Assembly (NCBI GenBank): GCA_031259605.1 | Contig: JAIRLE010000090.1 | Coordinates: forward strand, 1-27,747 | From: Zoogloeaceae bacterium | GTDB lineage: Bacteria; Pseudomonadota; Gammaproteobacteria; Burkholderiales; Rhodocyclaceae | Length of the DNA: 27,747 bases | Direction: 5' to 3' | In this document: in pieces, positions 15,301 through 23,462 of the stretch | Position numbering within the stretch: position 1 is the stretch's first letter | How the letters are laid out: each line of letters starts with the position of its first letter | Position numbers and translations under genes: made by a program | The notes under the pieces: model-generated | What the model was told of the DNA's origin: nothing | Seen by the model: only the letters and a program-made list of their open reading frames with translations | Database searches by the model: none

Positions 15301-16446
15301 TTAATCGAGAAAATCGACCAGTAGCCGATTGAGAAAATTGCGTCCCAAAGACGTGGGCGCGACGCGATCCGTTTGCACATGCAACAGCCCCGCTTTGGCG
15401 GCGCTCTGCAATCGCGGCAAAAGCGCGGCAAAGGGGAGTTTTGTGCGCTGCTCGTACGACGAAGGCGTAAAACCTTCGGTCAGGCGCAGGGCGTTCATCA
15501 AAAATTCAAAGGGCAGTTCCCTGGCGGGGATGATCCGCGCGGTGTGTACGGCATTTCCCGCGGCGACAGCGCGCAAATACGCGCCGGGATGTCGCCAGCG
15601 CGCCTCCCGAACGAGCTGCCATTCGCCTGTCTCCGAACAGCGGCTGATCTTGCTGTGCGCTCCCGCTCCCAGACCCAGGTAGTCGCCGAATCGCCAGTAA
15701 TTGAGATTATGTCGGCATGCGCATCCGGGACGCGCGAAGGCGGAAGTTTCGTAATGCGCAAATCCCGCCGCCGCCAGTCTCGCGGCGATGGCGTCATTCA
15801 TGTCGGCGCAGATATCCGCCTCCGGCAGCGGCGGCGGATGAGCGGCAAAGCGGGTGTTGGCCTCCAGCGTCAATTGATAACAGGAAAGATGCTCCGGGGA
15901 AAAAACGAGCGCCGTTTCCACGTCGAGGAGCGCCTCGGCAAGGGTTTGGTTCGGCAGACCGTACATCACATCCAGATTTACGCGCCCAAAATGGCGCGCC
16001 GCGTCGCTTGCCGCTTGCAAGGCGGCGTCGCGGTCATGAATGCGCCCCAGGGACGCAAGATGCGCGTCACAAAAACTCTGTATGCCCAAGGAAAGGCGAT
16101 TGATTCCCGCCGCGCGCCAGGCCGCGAGTTTTTCCGCTCCGGCGTCCAGTGTGCCGGGATTGGCCTCCAGCGTGATTTCGATGTCGTCGATCAGCGGCGC
16201 GCGGGCGCGAATGCCCGTCAGCAGCGCGCCAATACCATCGGCGGAAAACAGGCTGGGAGTGCCGCCGCCAATGAAGATGCTCGTCAGCGTCCGCCCCGGA
16301 ATTTGCGGCAAGGCCACGTCCAAATCCGCCAGCAGCGCCGCCAGATAGTCGTCCTCCGGCAACGCGCCTTGCAGGGTGTGCGAATTGAAATCGCAGTAAG
16401 GACATTTGCGGACACACCAGGGCAGGTGGATGTACAGGGCGATCAT
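15301..16446 (-). CDS. hemW: heme chaperone HemW (radical SAM, formerly called HemN-like)
   Basis: This cytoplasmic radical-SAM protein binds heme and delivers it to client enzymes; homologues were long misnamed coproporphyrinogen III oxidase. The start is set at the ATG at 16446, giving 381 residues that open YIHLPWCVRKCPYCDFN, where Cys11, Cys15 and Cys18 ligate the 4Fe-4S cluster. No HemN-type N-terminal extension is present. Then come IFIGGGTPSLFS, LEANPGTLD, RLSLGIQSF, NLDVMYGLPNQT and HNLNYWRFGDYLGLGAGAHS, all HemW blocks. The frame is open to 16632, but that part translates an intergenic repeat and is not protein. No Shine-Dalgarno precedes the ATG. It is the first gene of a transcript with the TAXI gene. 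Confidence 0.94.
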   Translation of the reverse strand: MIALYIHLPWCVRKCPYCDFNSHTLQGALPEDDYLAALLADLDVALPQIPGRTLTSIFIGGGTPSLFSADGIGALLTGIRARAPLIDDIEITLEANPGTLDAGAEKLAAWRAAGINRLSLGIQSFCDAHLASLGRIHDRDAALQAASDAARHFGRVNLDVMYGLPNQTLAEALLDVETALVFSPEHLSCYQLTLEANTRFAAHPPPLPEADICADMNDAIAARLAAAGFAHYETSAFARPGCACRHNLNYWRFGDYLGLGAGAHSKISRCSETGEWQLVREARWRHPGAYLRAVAAGNAVHTARIIPARELPFEFLMNALRLTEGFTPSSYEQRTKLPFAALLPRLQSAAKAGLLHVQTDRVAPTSLGRNFLNRLLVDFLD

Positions 16447-16788
16447 GTCAGGAAGGAAACCATCGAACAGGGGGGCAAACAAAAATGGAGAAAAACCCTT
16501 CCAAGGCGCAAGCGCCTGCTTTTCCTTCGTTCGCCTGCGGAAGACGGAGAGGGTGGCGCGCAGCGCCGGGAGAGGGAAAAAACATTGCCGCCACTGGATT
16601 CCCTCCGTTTTTACTCGCCAGCCGCCAAACAAGGCGACAGCAATCCGCCTAAAACCCGCGCATTCGCAGTGTTGACTGTCGACAAATCATGCGGCTGGCG
16701 AGTAATTGCATCCATCGAGCAGGCAACGGCAGTTTACCCGTTATTTCCGCGTTAGAATGCGCGGTTTTTCCAGTCTAGAGAGGCTCAC
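16447..16788. other. 342-bp divergent intergenic region between hemW and ybiT
   Basis: This region holds an AGGCGC-AA-GCGCCT palindrome (16504-16517) and the GGGAGAGGG hairpin repeat (16546-16576). A TAGAAT -10-like box (16753-16758) lies about 30 bp before the ybiT start, but no -35 is clear at the right distance. TTGACT at 16672-16677 is too far away. There is no gene. Confidence 0.5.
16546..16576. repeat. intergenic hairpin repeat, copy 2
   Basis: GGAGAGGGTGGC and GCCGGGAGAGGG flank the core GGCGC-GCA-GCGCC. The flanks match the copy at 12223-12252 exactly. The core differs but keeps base pairing, so the hairpin rather than the sequence appears conserved. Confidence 0.6.
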
Positions 16789-18411
16789 GTGCTTGTCGCC
16801 GCCAACATTACCATGCAGTTTGGGGCCAAACCCCTGTTCGAGAACATCAATGTCAAGTTTGGCGAGGGATTTCGCTATGGGCTGATTGGCGCCAATGGCG
16901 CGGGGAAATCCACGTTCATGAAAATCCTCTGCGGGCTGCTGGAGCCTTCGGCGGGCAACGTTTCCAAGGACAACGAGGAGCGCGTGGCCTATCTTCGGCA
17001 GGATCAGTTCGCCTTTGAAGACATGCGCGTCCTCGATGTGGTGATGATGGGACACGAGGAAATGTGGGCGGTGATGCAGGAAAAAGACGCCATCTACGCC
17101 AATCCGGAAGCAACGGAACAGGATTACATGCACGCCGCGGAACTGGAAGGAAAATACGCTGAATATGACGGTTATACGGCAGAGGCGCGCGCCGGAGAGT
17201 TGCTGCTGGGCGCGGGCATTGCCGGGGAGTTGCATGACAGCCCCATGCGCGCGGTGGCGCCGGGATGGAAACTGCGGGTGCTGCTTTGCCAGGCGCTCTT
17301 TGCCGACCCCGACATCCTGCTTCTGGATGAACCCACCAACAATCTCGACATCAACACCATTCGCTGGCTCGAGGAAATCCTGAATCAGCGCGAATCCACG
17401 ATGGTCGTCATTTCGCACGACCGCCATTTTTTGAATCAGGTGTGCACCCACATGGCCGATCTGGACTACGGCAGGCTCACCGTCTATCCCGGCAATTACG
17501 ATGATTTCATGGAAGCCTCCAGCCAGGCGCGCGCGCGCCAGCAGGCGGCAAACACCCGCGCCAAGGACAAAATCAGCGAATTGCAGGAATTCGTGCGCCG
17601 TTTTTCCGCCAACAAGTCCAAGGCCAGGCAGGCCACCAGCCGTTTGAAACTCATTGAAAAACTGAAACCGGAGGACATCAAGCCTTCTTCACGCCAGTAT
17701 CCGTGGATACGCTTCGAATTCGAGGAGAAGGAAAAGCTGCACCGTCAGGCGGTGGAAGTGGAAGACCTGTTGTTTCAATACGACGACAGCGGCAAGACCT
17801 TTTTCAACCGGGCGAGTTTTACCATCAATGCGGGTGAAAAGGTCGCCGTCATTGGTGAAAATGGCGTGGGCAAAAGCACCTTGCTGAAACTCCTGATGGG
17901 CGAGCTTCTCCCCACGGCAGGCGGCATCAAATGGGCGGAAAAGGCGCGCCCCGGCTATTACGCGCAGGATCACGCCGCCGAATTCACCGGGGATACGCCG
18001 CTTACCGAATGGATAGGCGGACACGCCCGCGCCAGCGCGGCGGACGCGGACGATCTGGAAACCCTGGTGCGCGGCACCCTGGGGCGGCTGCTGTTTTCCG
18101 GCGACGAGCAGAAAAAGCCGATCGGCGTCATCTCCGGCGGTGAACAGGGGCGCATGTTATTCGGCAAGCTGATGCTGCAAAAAAATAACGTGCTGGTCAT
18201 GGACGAACCAACCAACCATCTGGACATGGAGTCCATCGAAGCCCTGAACACGGCGCTGGATTTATATAAGGGCGTACTGGTGTTCGTCTCGCATGATCGG
18301 GAATTCGTCTCCAGCCTTGCGAATCGTGTTTTTGAGATTAAAATGGACGGTGCCTTGCTGGACCATGCGGGTACCTATGAAACGTATCTGGAAACACGCG
18401 ATGCGATATAA
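16789..18411 (+). CDS. ybiT: ABC-F family ATPase, YbiT type
   Basis: This soluble twin-ATPase ABC-F protein belongs to a family that binds the ribosomal E site and modulates translation; it has no membrane domain. The 540-residue product follows E. coli YbiT closely: MLVAANITMQFG start, Walker A GANGAGKST (34-42), Walker B LLLDEPTNNLD, and H-switch ISHDRHFLNQVCTHMADLDY. The interdomain linker has FSANKSKARQATSRLKLIEK. The second ATPase has GENGVGKST, signature ISGGEQGRMLFGKL, MDEPTNHLDMESIE and FVSHDREFVSSLA. The first-half signature is degenerate (VAPGWKLRVLLCQAL), as in YbiT. Translation starts at GTG 16789, supported by GAGAGG (16778-16783) and alignment. The chemotaxis gene follows after 60 bp. 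Confidence 0.95.
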   Translation: MLVAANITMQFGAKPLFENINVKFGEGFRYGLIGANGAGKSTFMKILCGLLEPSAGNVSKDNEERVAYLRQDQFAFEDMRVLDVVMMGHEEMWAVMQEKDAIYANPEATEQDYMHAAELEGKYAEYDGYTAEARAGELLLGAGIAGELHDSPMRAVAPGWKLRVLLCQALFADPDILLLDEPTNNLDINTIRWLEEILNQRESTMVVISHDRHFLNQVCTHMADLDYGRLTVYPGNYDDFMEASSQARARQQAANTRAKDKISELQEFVRRFSANKSKARQATSRLKLIEKLKPEDIKPSSRQYPWIRFEFEEKEKLHRQAVEVEDLLFQYDDSGKTFFNRASFTINAGEKVAVIGENGVGKSTLLKLLMGELLPTAGGIKWAEKARPGYYAQDHAAEFTGDTPLTEWIGGHARASAADADDLETLVRGTLGRLLFSGDEQKKPIGVISGGEQGRMLFGKLMLQKNNVLVMDEPTNHLDMESIEALNTALDLYKGVLVFVSHDREFVSSLANRVFEIKMDGALLDHAGTYETYLETRDAI

Positions 18412-18471
18412 TGCCGAAGAAACACAGGAATACACATTTTCTGGTTAGCGAACACCGTTTTAGGAGCCATC

Positions 18472-20136
18472 ATGAAAATCAAACTCAGAATCCATATCCT
18501 CGCGACCCTTTCCTGGGCTTCCCTGCTCATTGTCGGCACGTTGGGTTACTACAACGCCTCGACATCCGAAACAGCCATCGAGAGATTGAGCGAAGACACC
18601 ATTCCCAAATTGGAAGCGGTGTTGAAGTTTCGCGTTTATGTCAATAACATTGTGCGCCGCCTCTATGAGGCTGGTTCCAAGAACAATTTTGAATATAACG
18701 CGCAGATACAGGAACTTGGCGCGGTGCTGGTCAGCATGAAGGAAGCCGATGTCGAGGCGCAGAAGTGGTTCAAAACATACGATGAATTCAACAAGTACCC
18801 GGATGCGCAGAGGGTGTGGGATTCAGTCAGAGATGTCTGGCCTTCCTGGTCGGCGACGATGAGTTCGGATCTCATTCGTACGCTGGAAGATGTCCTCAGG
18901 TCTCCTTCACCGGAGAAACTGGAAGCCTTCGCGCGTGAGATCGACCGGTTGGGCATCGAGAACCGGGACAAAACCCGCGTGATGACCGGTAACCTGGAAG
19001 AATTGGTCGAGGTGAATGACCGTCTGCGAAAGGAAATCATCGCGGAAGCTGAAGACCACGCAAAACGGTTCATGGCGGCGCAGGCGATCATTTCGCTCCT
19101 TGCCATCGCGGGCGTCGTCTTTTTTGGAATCACGACCCTGAAAGCGGTCGTCAAGCCGGTGGAGCAAGTGCGTGACGTGGTGCAGCGCGTGGAAAGGGAA
19201 AATGACCTGCGCCTTACTGTGGATTACCGTTCCGGCGATGAAATCGGGGAAATGGTGACGGCTTTCAACGCAATGATGAAACGTTTGCAGGCTTCCTTCC
19301 AGGACATCGCCAACCGGGTGCGGGAAGTCAACGAATCGGTCAATAATTTCTCCACCGCCGCGCAGCAGGTTGCCGCCAGTTCCGCCAGCCAGTCGAGTTC
19401 GACTTCGGCCATGGCGGCTTCGGTGGAGGAGATGACGGTTTCCATCAACACGGTATCCAACAGTGCCGGCGATGCGCAGAGCATTGCCCAGCACGCGGGC
19501 GAGACGGCGAGCGAAGGCGGGCAGATCATTGAGCGCACCGCCGCTGAAATGGGTTCCATCGCGGAAAGCGTGACGCAGGCTTCCAAGGTTATTCAGGCAT
19601 TGGGCGAGGAATCCGAACAAATTTCCTCGGTGGTGCAGGTGATCAAGGAAGTGGCCGACCAGACGAATCTGCTGGCGCTGAACGCTGCGATTGAGGCAGC
19701 CAGGGCCGGGGAGCAGGGCCGCGGTTTTGCGGTGGTGGCCGACGAGGTAAGAAAGCTCGCGGAGCGCACGGCGCAATCGACGGGCGACATTGGCACGATG
19801 ATCGGCAAGATACAGGTTGCCGCCAAGGAAGCGGTAAATGAGATGGATCGCGTGGTCAAACAGGTGGACGAAGGGCGGGTGCTGGCGCGTCAGGCGGACG
19901 AACGCATCCACGCCATTCACAATGAGGCCAGCAAGGTGTCGGACGCGGTGACGGAGATTTCCAACGCCCTGAAGGAGCAAAGCCAAGCGAGCCAGGACAT
20001 CGCCAAGCACGTGGAGAGCATCGCCCAGATGACGGACGAAAACAACGCCGCTGCCGAGGAAGCCGCTTCCGGCGCGCAGCGCCTGGATCAACTGGCGCAG
20101 GAAGTCGCGGCAACCCTGGAACAGTTCAAGGTCTGA
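18472..20136 (+). CDS. methyl-accepting chemotaxis protein
   Basis: This 554-residue transmembrane chemoreceptor signals through CheW/CheA to the flagellar motor. Helix 1 is at about 7-26. A periplasmic, mostly helical ligand domain of ~170 residues (four-helix-bundle type) has no recognisable ligand motif. Helix 2 is at 201-221 and HAMP at 222-275 (PVEQV...GDEIGEMVTAFNAM). Then comes the cytoplasmic coiled coil, whose tip NLLALNAAIEAARAGEQGRG and FAVVADEVRKLAERT contacts CheA/CheW. It lacks the C-terminal NWETF-type pentapeptide that tethers CheR in enteric receptors. AGGAG (18462-18466) precedes the ATG. TATAAT at 18407-18412, overlapping the ybiT stop, may be its -10, but no -35 is clear. 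No other che genes are nearby. Confidence 0.95.
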   Translation: MKIKLRIHILATLSWASLLIVGTLGYYNASTSETAIERLSEDTIPKLEAVLKFRVYVNNIVRRLYEAGSKNNFEYNAQIQELGAVLVSMKEADVEAQKWFKTYDEFNKYPDAQRVWDSVRDVWPSWSATMSSDLIRTLEDVLRSPSPEKLEAFAREIDRLGIENRDKTRVMTGNLEELVEVNDRLRKEIIAEAEDHAKRFMAAQAIISLLAIAGVVFFGITTLKAVVKPVEQVRDVVQRVERENDLRLTVDYRSGDEIGEMVTAFNAMMKRLQASFQDIANRVREVNESVNNFSTAAQQVAASSASQSSSTSAMAASVEEMTVSINTVSNSAGDAQSIAQHAGETASEGGQIIERTAAEMGSIAESVTQASKVIQALGEESEQISSVVQVIKEVADQTNLLALNAAIEAARAGEQGRGFAVVADEVRKLAERTAQSTGDIGTMIGKIQVAAKEAVNEMDRVVKQVDEGRVLARQADERIHAIHNEASKVSDAVTEISNALKEQSQASQDIAKHVESIAQMTDENNAAAEEAASGAQRLDQLAQEVAATLEQFKV

Positions 20137-20161
20137 ATGGAAGTTTGCTTTCGCCGTTACG

Positions 20162-20198
20162 CGCCGGAGGCGTCCGGTTTCTCCGGATGTCTCCGGCG
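20162..20198 (+). terminator. bulged hairpin between the chemoreceptor gene and trpE
   Basis: Outer stem CGCCGGAG (20162-20169) with CTCCGGCG (20191-20198); inner stem TCCGG (20173-20177) with CCGGA (20183-20187), loop TTTCT. No T-run follows. It may end the chemoreceptor transcript or sit in the trpE leader. No Trp-rich leader peptide is seen beside it, so attenuation is not supported. Confidence 0.35.
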
Positions 20199-20249
20199 GA
20201 TTCATCCCGCAGGATCATCCGGCGTCACTTTCTCTTCTGACCCTTGAAC

Positions 20250-21737
20250 ATGACGGAACAAGAATTCAACGCCCTGGCGAAAGAAGGCTACAACCGCATC
20301 CCGGTAACGCTGGAGACCTTCGCCGATCTCGACACGCCACTTTCCATCTATCTGAAGCTGGCGAATGGCCCGTACACCTACCTGCTGGAATCCGTGCAGG
20401 GCGGCGAGCGGTTCGGGCGTTATTCCATCATCGGCCTGGAAGCCATGACCCGCATCGCCGTCTATGAGAAGAAGGTGCTGGTACTGACCGGCCAACGGAT
20501 CGCCGAGCAAACGGAGGCGCAAAACCCGCTGGATTTCATCGCCGCTTTCATAACCCGCTTCAAGACGCCGCCCACCACGGGCCTGCCGCGTTTTACCGGC
20601 GGGCTGGTCGGCTATTTCGGTTATGACACCGCGCGCTACATCGAGCCACGCCTGGAGAGGCTGCCCGCCAAACCCGACGAATCCGGCCTGCCCGACATCC
20701 TGCTCATGCTTTCGGAAGAACTGGCGGTGGTCGACAATCTTTCCGGCAAGCTCACCCTGATCGTCTATGCCGAGCCGCAGTTTCCCGGCGCATACCGGCG
20801 GGCAAAGACGAGGCTGCGGGAATTGCTCGCCAGATTGCGCGCGCCGCTTTCCATTCCTGAAGAAAAACCGGTCACGGAAAATCCCGCCCCGGCAATTTCC
20901 CGCTTTGGCGAGGAAGCCTACAAGACCGCCGTGGAGAAAGCGAAACGCTACATCATCGATGGCGACATCATGCAGGTCGTGCCCTCGCAACGCATGGAAA
21001 AACCCTTTGCGGCCAGCCCGATGGCCTTCTACCGGGTGCTGCGCAGCATCAATCCATCGCCGTATCTCTTCTATTTCGACTTTTGCGATTTCCATGTCGT
21101 CGGCTCCTCTCCGGAAATCCTGGTACGGCTCGAGCAGGAAGGCGACGGGAAGAAGGTCATCCTGCGCCCCATTGCCGGAACCCGCAAACGCGGCGCGACC
21201 GAAGCCGAGGACGCCGCACTGGCGGCGGAATTGCGTTCCGACGAAAAGGAACGCGCGGAGCATGTGCAGCTTCTGGATCTGGGGCGCAACGACTGTGGTC
21301 GGGTGGCGGAAATCGGCAGTGTGCGCGTCACCGAGCAGATGGCAATCGAACGCTATTCGCATGTGATGCACTTGGTTTCCAATGTCGAAGGCATCCTGAA
21401 GCCGGGGTTTTCCGCCATCGACGTGTTGAAGGCAAGTTTTCCGGCGGGCACGGTTTCCGGCGCGCCCAAGGTGCGGGCGATGGAAATCATCCACGAGCTT
21501 GAGCCGGTAAAACGCGGCATCTACGCAGGTTCCATCGGCTACCTCGATTTTCACGGCAACATGGACCTGGCAATCGCCATCCGCACCGGCGTCATCCGGG
21601 ACGGCGTCCTGCATGTCCAGGCGGGCGGCGGCATCGTCGCCGATTCCGACCCGAAAGCCGAATGGGAAGAAACCCGGAACAAGGCGCGCGCGTTGCTGCT
21701 TGCCGCCGAACGCGCGGAAGCGGGACTGGATACGTAA
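20250..21737 (+). CDS. trpE: anthranilate synthase component I
   Basis: The large subunit of anthranilate synthase converts chorismate, with ammonia or TrpG-supplied ammonia from glutamine, to anthranilate, the first step of tryptophan synthesis. The 495-residue product has the tryptophan feedback element LLES (45-48) and RFGRYSIIGL in the N-terminal domain. The chorismate-binding domain has GDIMQVVPSQRM, YLFYFDF, GSSPEILVRL, RPIAGTRKRG, LDLGRNDCGRVAEIG, FPAGTVSGAPKVRAMEII and AGGGIVADSDP. These favour TrpE over PabB. An in-frame TTG lies 6 bp upstream, but the ATG at 20250 is preferred. Neither trpG/trpD/trpC downstream nor gph/rpe upstream is present, unlike the usual betaproteobacterial arrangement. 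The glutaminase partner must be elsewhere. Confidence 0.95.
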   Translation: MTEQEFNALAKEGYNRIPVTLETFADLDTPLSIYLKLANGPYTYLLESVQGGERFGRYSIIGLEAMTRIAVYEKKVLVLTGQRIAEQTEAQNPLDFIAAFITRFKTPPTTGLPRFTGGLVGYFGYDTARYIEPRLERLPAKPDESGLPDILLMLSEELAVVDNLSGKLTLIVYAEPQFPGAYRRAKTRLRELLARLRAPLSIPEEKPVTENPAPAISRFGEEAYKTAVEKAKRYIIDGDIMQVVPSQRMEKPFAASPMAFYRVLRSINPSPYLFYFDFCDFHVVGSSPEILVRLEQEGDGKKVILRPIAGTRKRGATEAEDAALAAELRSDEKERAEHVQLLDLGRNDCGRVAEIGSVRVTEQMAIERYSHVMHLVSNVEGILKPGFSAIDVLKASFPAGTVSGAPKVRAMEIIHELEPVKRGIYAGSIGYLDFHGNMDLAIAIRTGVIRDGVLHVQAGGGIVADSDPKAEWEETRNKARALLLAAERAEAGLDT

Positions 21738-21757
21738 ATGAAATGATCCGCCGGATG

Positions 21758-21795
21758 CCGCGTAGCCCACTGAAAAGGGAGATCGGGCTATGCGG
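21758..21795. terminator. hairpin between convergent trpE and pssA
   Basis: CCGCGTAGCCC (21758-21768) pairs with GGGCTATGCGG (21785-21795): 11 bp with one G-U, loop 16. It sits in the 72-bp gap between two convergent stop codons, so it could serve either transcript. No T-run is present on either strand. Confidence 0.45.
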
Positions 21796-21809
21796 GCGGC
21801 GCGGCAGCG

Positions 21810-22595
21810 TCAGGGCAAATCCGGGGGCGGATTTGCTGTCGGCACATTCTTTTTCCGCAACAGGCGCGACAACATCAGCGCATAGCCGGACAGGGCATAA
21901 ATGCAGAACAGCCCGAAGAGAATTTCGGCAGTAAACGGAGAGGAAACCACGGCGAAAATCAGCACGATGACCAGCACCGCCACGAAGGGAACGCTTTTCT
22001 TTAGGTTGATGTCCTTGAAACTGTAGAAGCGCACATTGGAAACCATGGAAAGCCCCGCGAAAACGGTAACAAAAACCGCCAGCCAGCGCACGTCCGAACC
22101 CGGAACCGCCCGCGCCATCATCGCCCAGACGAAGCCAACGACCAGCGCGGCGGCGGCGGGACTGGGCAAACCCTGGAAGTAACGCTTGTCCATCACTTCC
22201 AGCGTGGTATTGAAACGCGCCAGCCGTAGCGCGGCGCCCGCGCAGTAGATGAAGGCGGCAATCCAGCCCGGGCGTCCCATGTCCAGCAAGATCCACTCGG
22301 AGACCACCAGCGCCGGAGCGACGCCAAAGCACACCATGTCGGAAAGCGAATCGTATTCCGCGCCGAAGGCCGACTGCGTATGCGTCAGCCGCGCTACCCG
22401 GCCATCGAGTCCATCCATGATCATGGCAATGAAAATGGCGGACGCGGCTTTTTCAAAGTCGCCCTGCATGGCCTGCACGATGGCGAAAAAACCGAAAAAC
22501 AGCGCCGCAGTGGTAAAGAGACTGGGTAGAAGATAAATGCCCCGTCGTTTCAATTCCGGATTAAACAGGGCCTTGCGCGGTTTGAATTCAGGCAT
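21810..22595 (-). CDS. pssA: CDP-diacylglycerol--serine O-phosphatidyltransferase
   Basis: This integral membrane CDP-alcohol phosphotransferase makes phosphatidylserine from CDP-diacylglycerol and L-serine. The start is set at the ATG at 22595, giving 261 residues. The frame is open to 22733, but that part is antisense-frame sequence inside psd. The CDP-alcohol phosphotransferase motif is complete: DGLDGRVAR (61-69) and, after a spacer, GAEYDSLSD, with the four metal/catalytic aspartates Asp61, Asp64, Asp82 and Asp86. About six to eight hydrophobic helices follow. It overlaps the psd stop by 8 bp, so the two steps from CDP-DAG to phosphatidylethanolamine are translated together. It is the last gene of the minus-strand cluster. 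Confidence 0.95.
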   Translation of the reverse strand: MPEFKPRKALFNPELKRRGIYLLPSLFTTAALFFGFFAIVQAMQGDFEKAASAIFIAMIMDGLDGRVARLTHTQSAFGAEYDSLSDMVCFGVAPALVVSEWILLDMGRPGWIAAFIYCAGAALRLARFNTTLEVMDKRYFQGLPSPAAAALVVGFVWAMMARAVPGSDVRWLAVFVTVFAGLSMVSNVRFYSFKDINLKKSVPFVAVLVIVLIFAVVSSPFTAEILFGLFCIYALSGYALMLSRLLRKKNVPTANPPPDLP

Positions 22596-23250
22596 GAGGG
22601 ACTCGGGAAAATTCAGCAAGAAGGGTACTCGAAGCATACACCTTGTCACCCAAACTGACGCGCACATCGGCATCCAACGGCAGGTAAACATCGACGCGCG
22701 AACCAAAGCGGATGAAGCCGTAACGGTCTCCACGCGCGAGTTTCATGCCGGGTTGTGTGTAATTCAGGATGCGGCGGGCAATGAGACCGGCAACCTGCAC
22801 ACAGGTAACGTCCTGCCCATCTGTGCCTTCAAGGTGCATGGCGCAACGCTCGTTCTCGCTGGAAGCCTTGTCCAGCGCGGCATTCACGAATTTACCGGGG
22901 TTGTACCATACCTGCTTGACCTCGCCATCCATGGGCGAACGGTTGGAATGCACGTTGAACACATTCATGAACACGCTCACCTTCAGGGCGCGGCGTTGCA
23001 GGTAGCTGTCCTCGCACTCCTCAATAGCCACGATGCGCCCGTCCGCCGGCGCGACCACGCTTCTGGAACCATCGCCAAGCCCACCGATCGGGCGGGGTGG
23101 ATCACGGAAAAACTGGAGCACGAAAAAGAAAACCAGCCAGAATGGAATGCCCAGCCACGGGCTGACTCCTTGAGCGATAAACGCCACCAGCAAGGCAATG
23201 CCGATAAACGGTCGGCCTTCCCTGGCAAAAAGCGGATGCGGATAATTCAT
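22588..23250 (-). CDS. psd: phosphatidylserine decarboxylase proenzyme (short type)
   Basis: This enzyme decarboxylates phosphatidylserine to phosphatidylethanolamine using a pyruvoyl group formed by self-cleavage. The 220-residue product belongs to the short (archaeal-type) Psd group. It has an N-terminal membrane anchor (about 15-47), VVAPADGRIVAIEE, VSVFMNVFNVHSNRSPMDGE, and the processing site RFGSRVDVYLP, where cleavage is expected between Gly183 and Ser184. The proenzyme appears complete and active. It overlaps pssA by 8 bp and lies 212 bp after ilvC, a gap that may hold a separate promoter or a weak terminator. The ilvC-psd-pssA order is typical of betaproteobacteria. Confidence 0.95.
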   Translation of the reverse strand: MNYPHPLFAREGRPFIGIALLVAFIAQGVSPWLGIPFWLVFFFVLQFFRDPPRPIGGLGDGSRSVVAPADGRIVAIEECEDSYLQRRALKVSVFMNVFNVHSNRSPMDGEVKQVWYNPGKFVNAALDKASSENERCAMHLEGTDGQDVTCVQVAGLIARRILNYTQPGMKLARGDRYGFIRFGSRVDVYLPLDADVRVSLGDKVYASSTLLAEFSRVPHA

Positions 23251-23415
23251 AGGGTCAGCTCAAACGATCGCCCGGAAAACCGGAGAATGGACGGACGCGA
23301 CATGGCGCGTGTTTCGCGCTCCGCCATTCCCGCCTCGTGCGCCTTGATTCCGGCGTACAGGGACGAATCCGAACACGGGTATCTCTCCTGATACATGAAA
23401 AAGAAACGGAAAACC

Positions 23416-23445
23416 CGCGCCCAGGCAAGAAAACCAAGGGGCGCG
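23416..23445 (-). terminator. weak hairpin after ilvC
   Basis: Read on the minus strand, CGCGCCC and GGGCGCG form a 7-bp stem with a 16-nt loop, 17 bp after the ilvC stop. It is followed by GGTTTT with only four T residues. It may partly separate ilv from psd-pssA transcription. Confidence 0.3.
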
Positions 23446-23462
23446 TCAATCCACGAACGGTT

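Noticed and set aside
18907..20205. 432-codon frame antisense to the chemoreceptor
   Set aside because: It is a shadow of a gene whose HAMP and signalling tip are unmistakable.
20137..20249. trp attenuator before trpE
   Set aside because: A hairpin is present, but I found no Trp-codon leader peptide, no alternative antiterminator fold and no T-run.
20202..21770. 522-codon open frame antisense to trpE
   Set aside because: It lies opposite a complete trpE with all motifs. The antisense product is His/Arg/Gly-rich with no recognisable domain.
23255..23449. 64-codon minus frame between ilvC and psd
   Set aside because: It has an Arg-rich composition, overlaps the putative ilvC hairpin and shows no motif.
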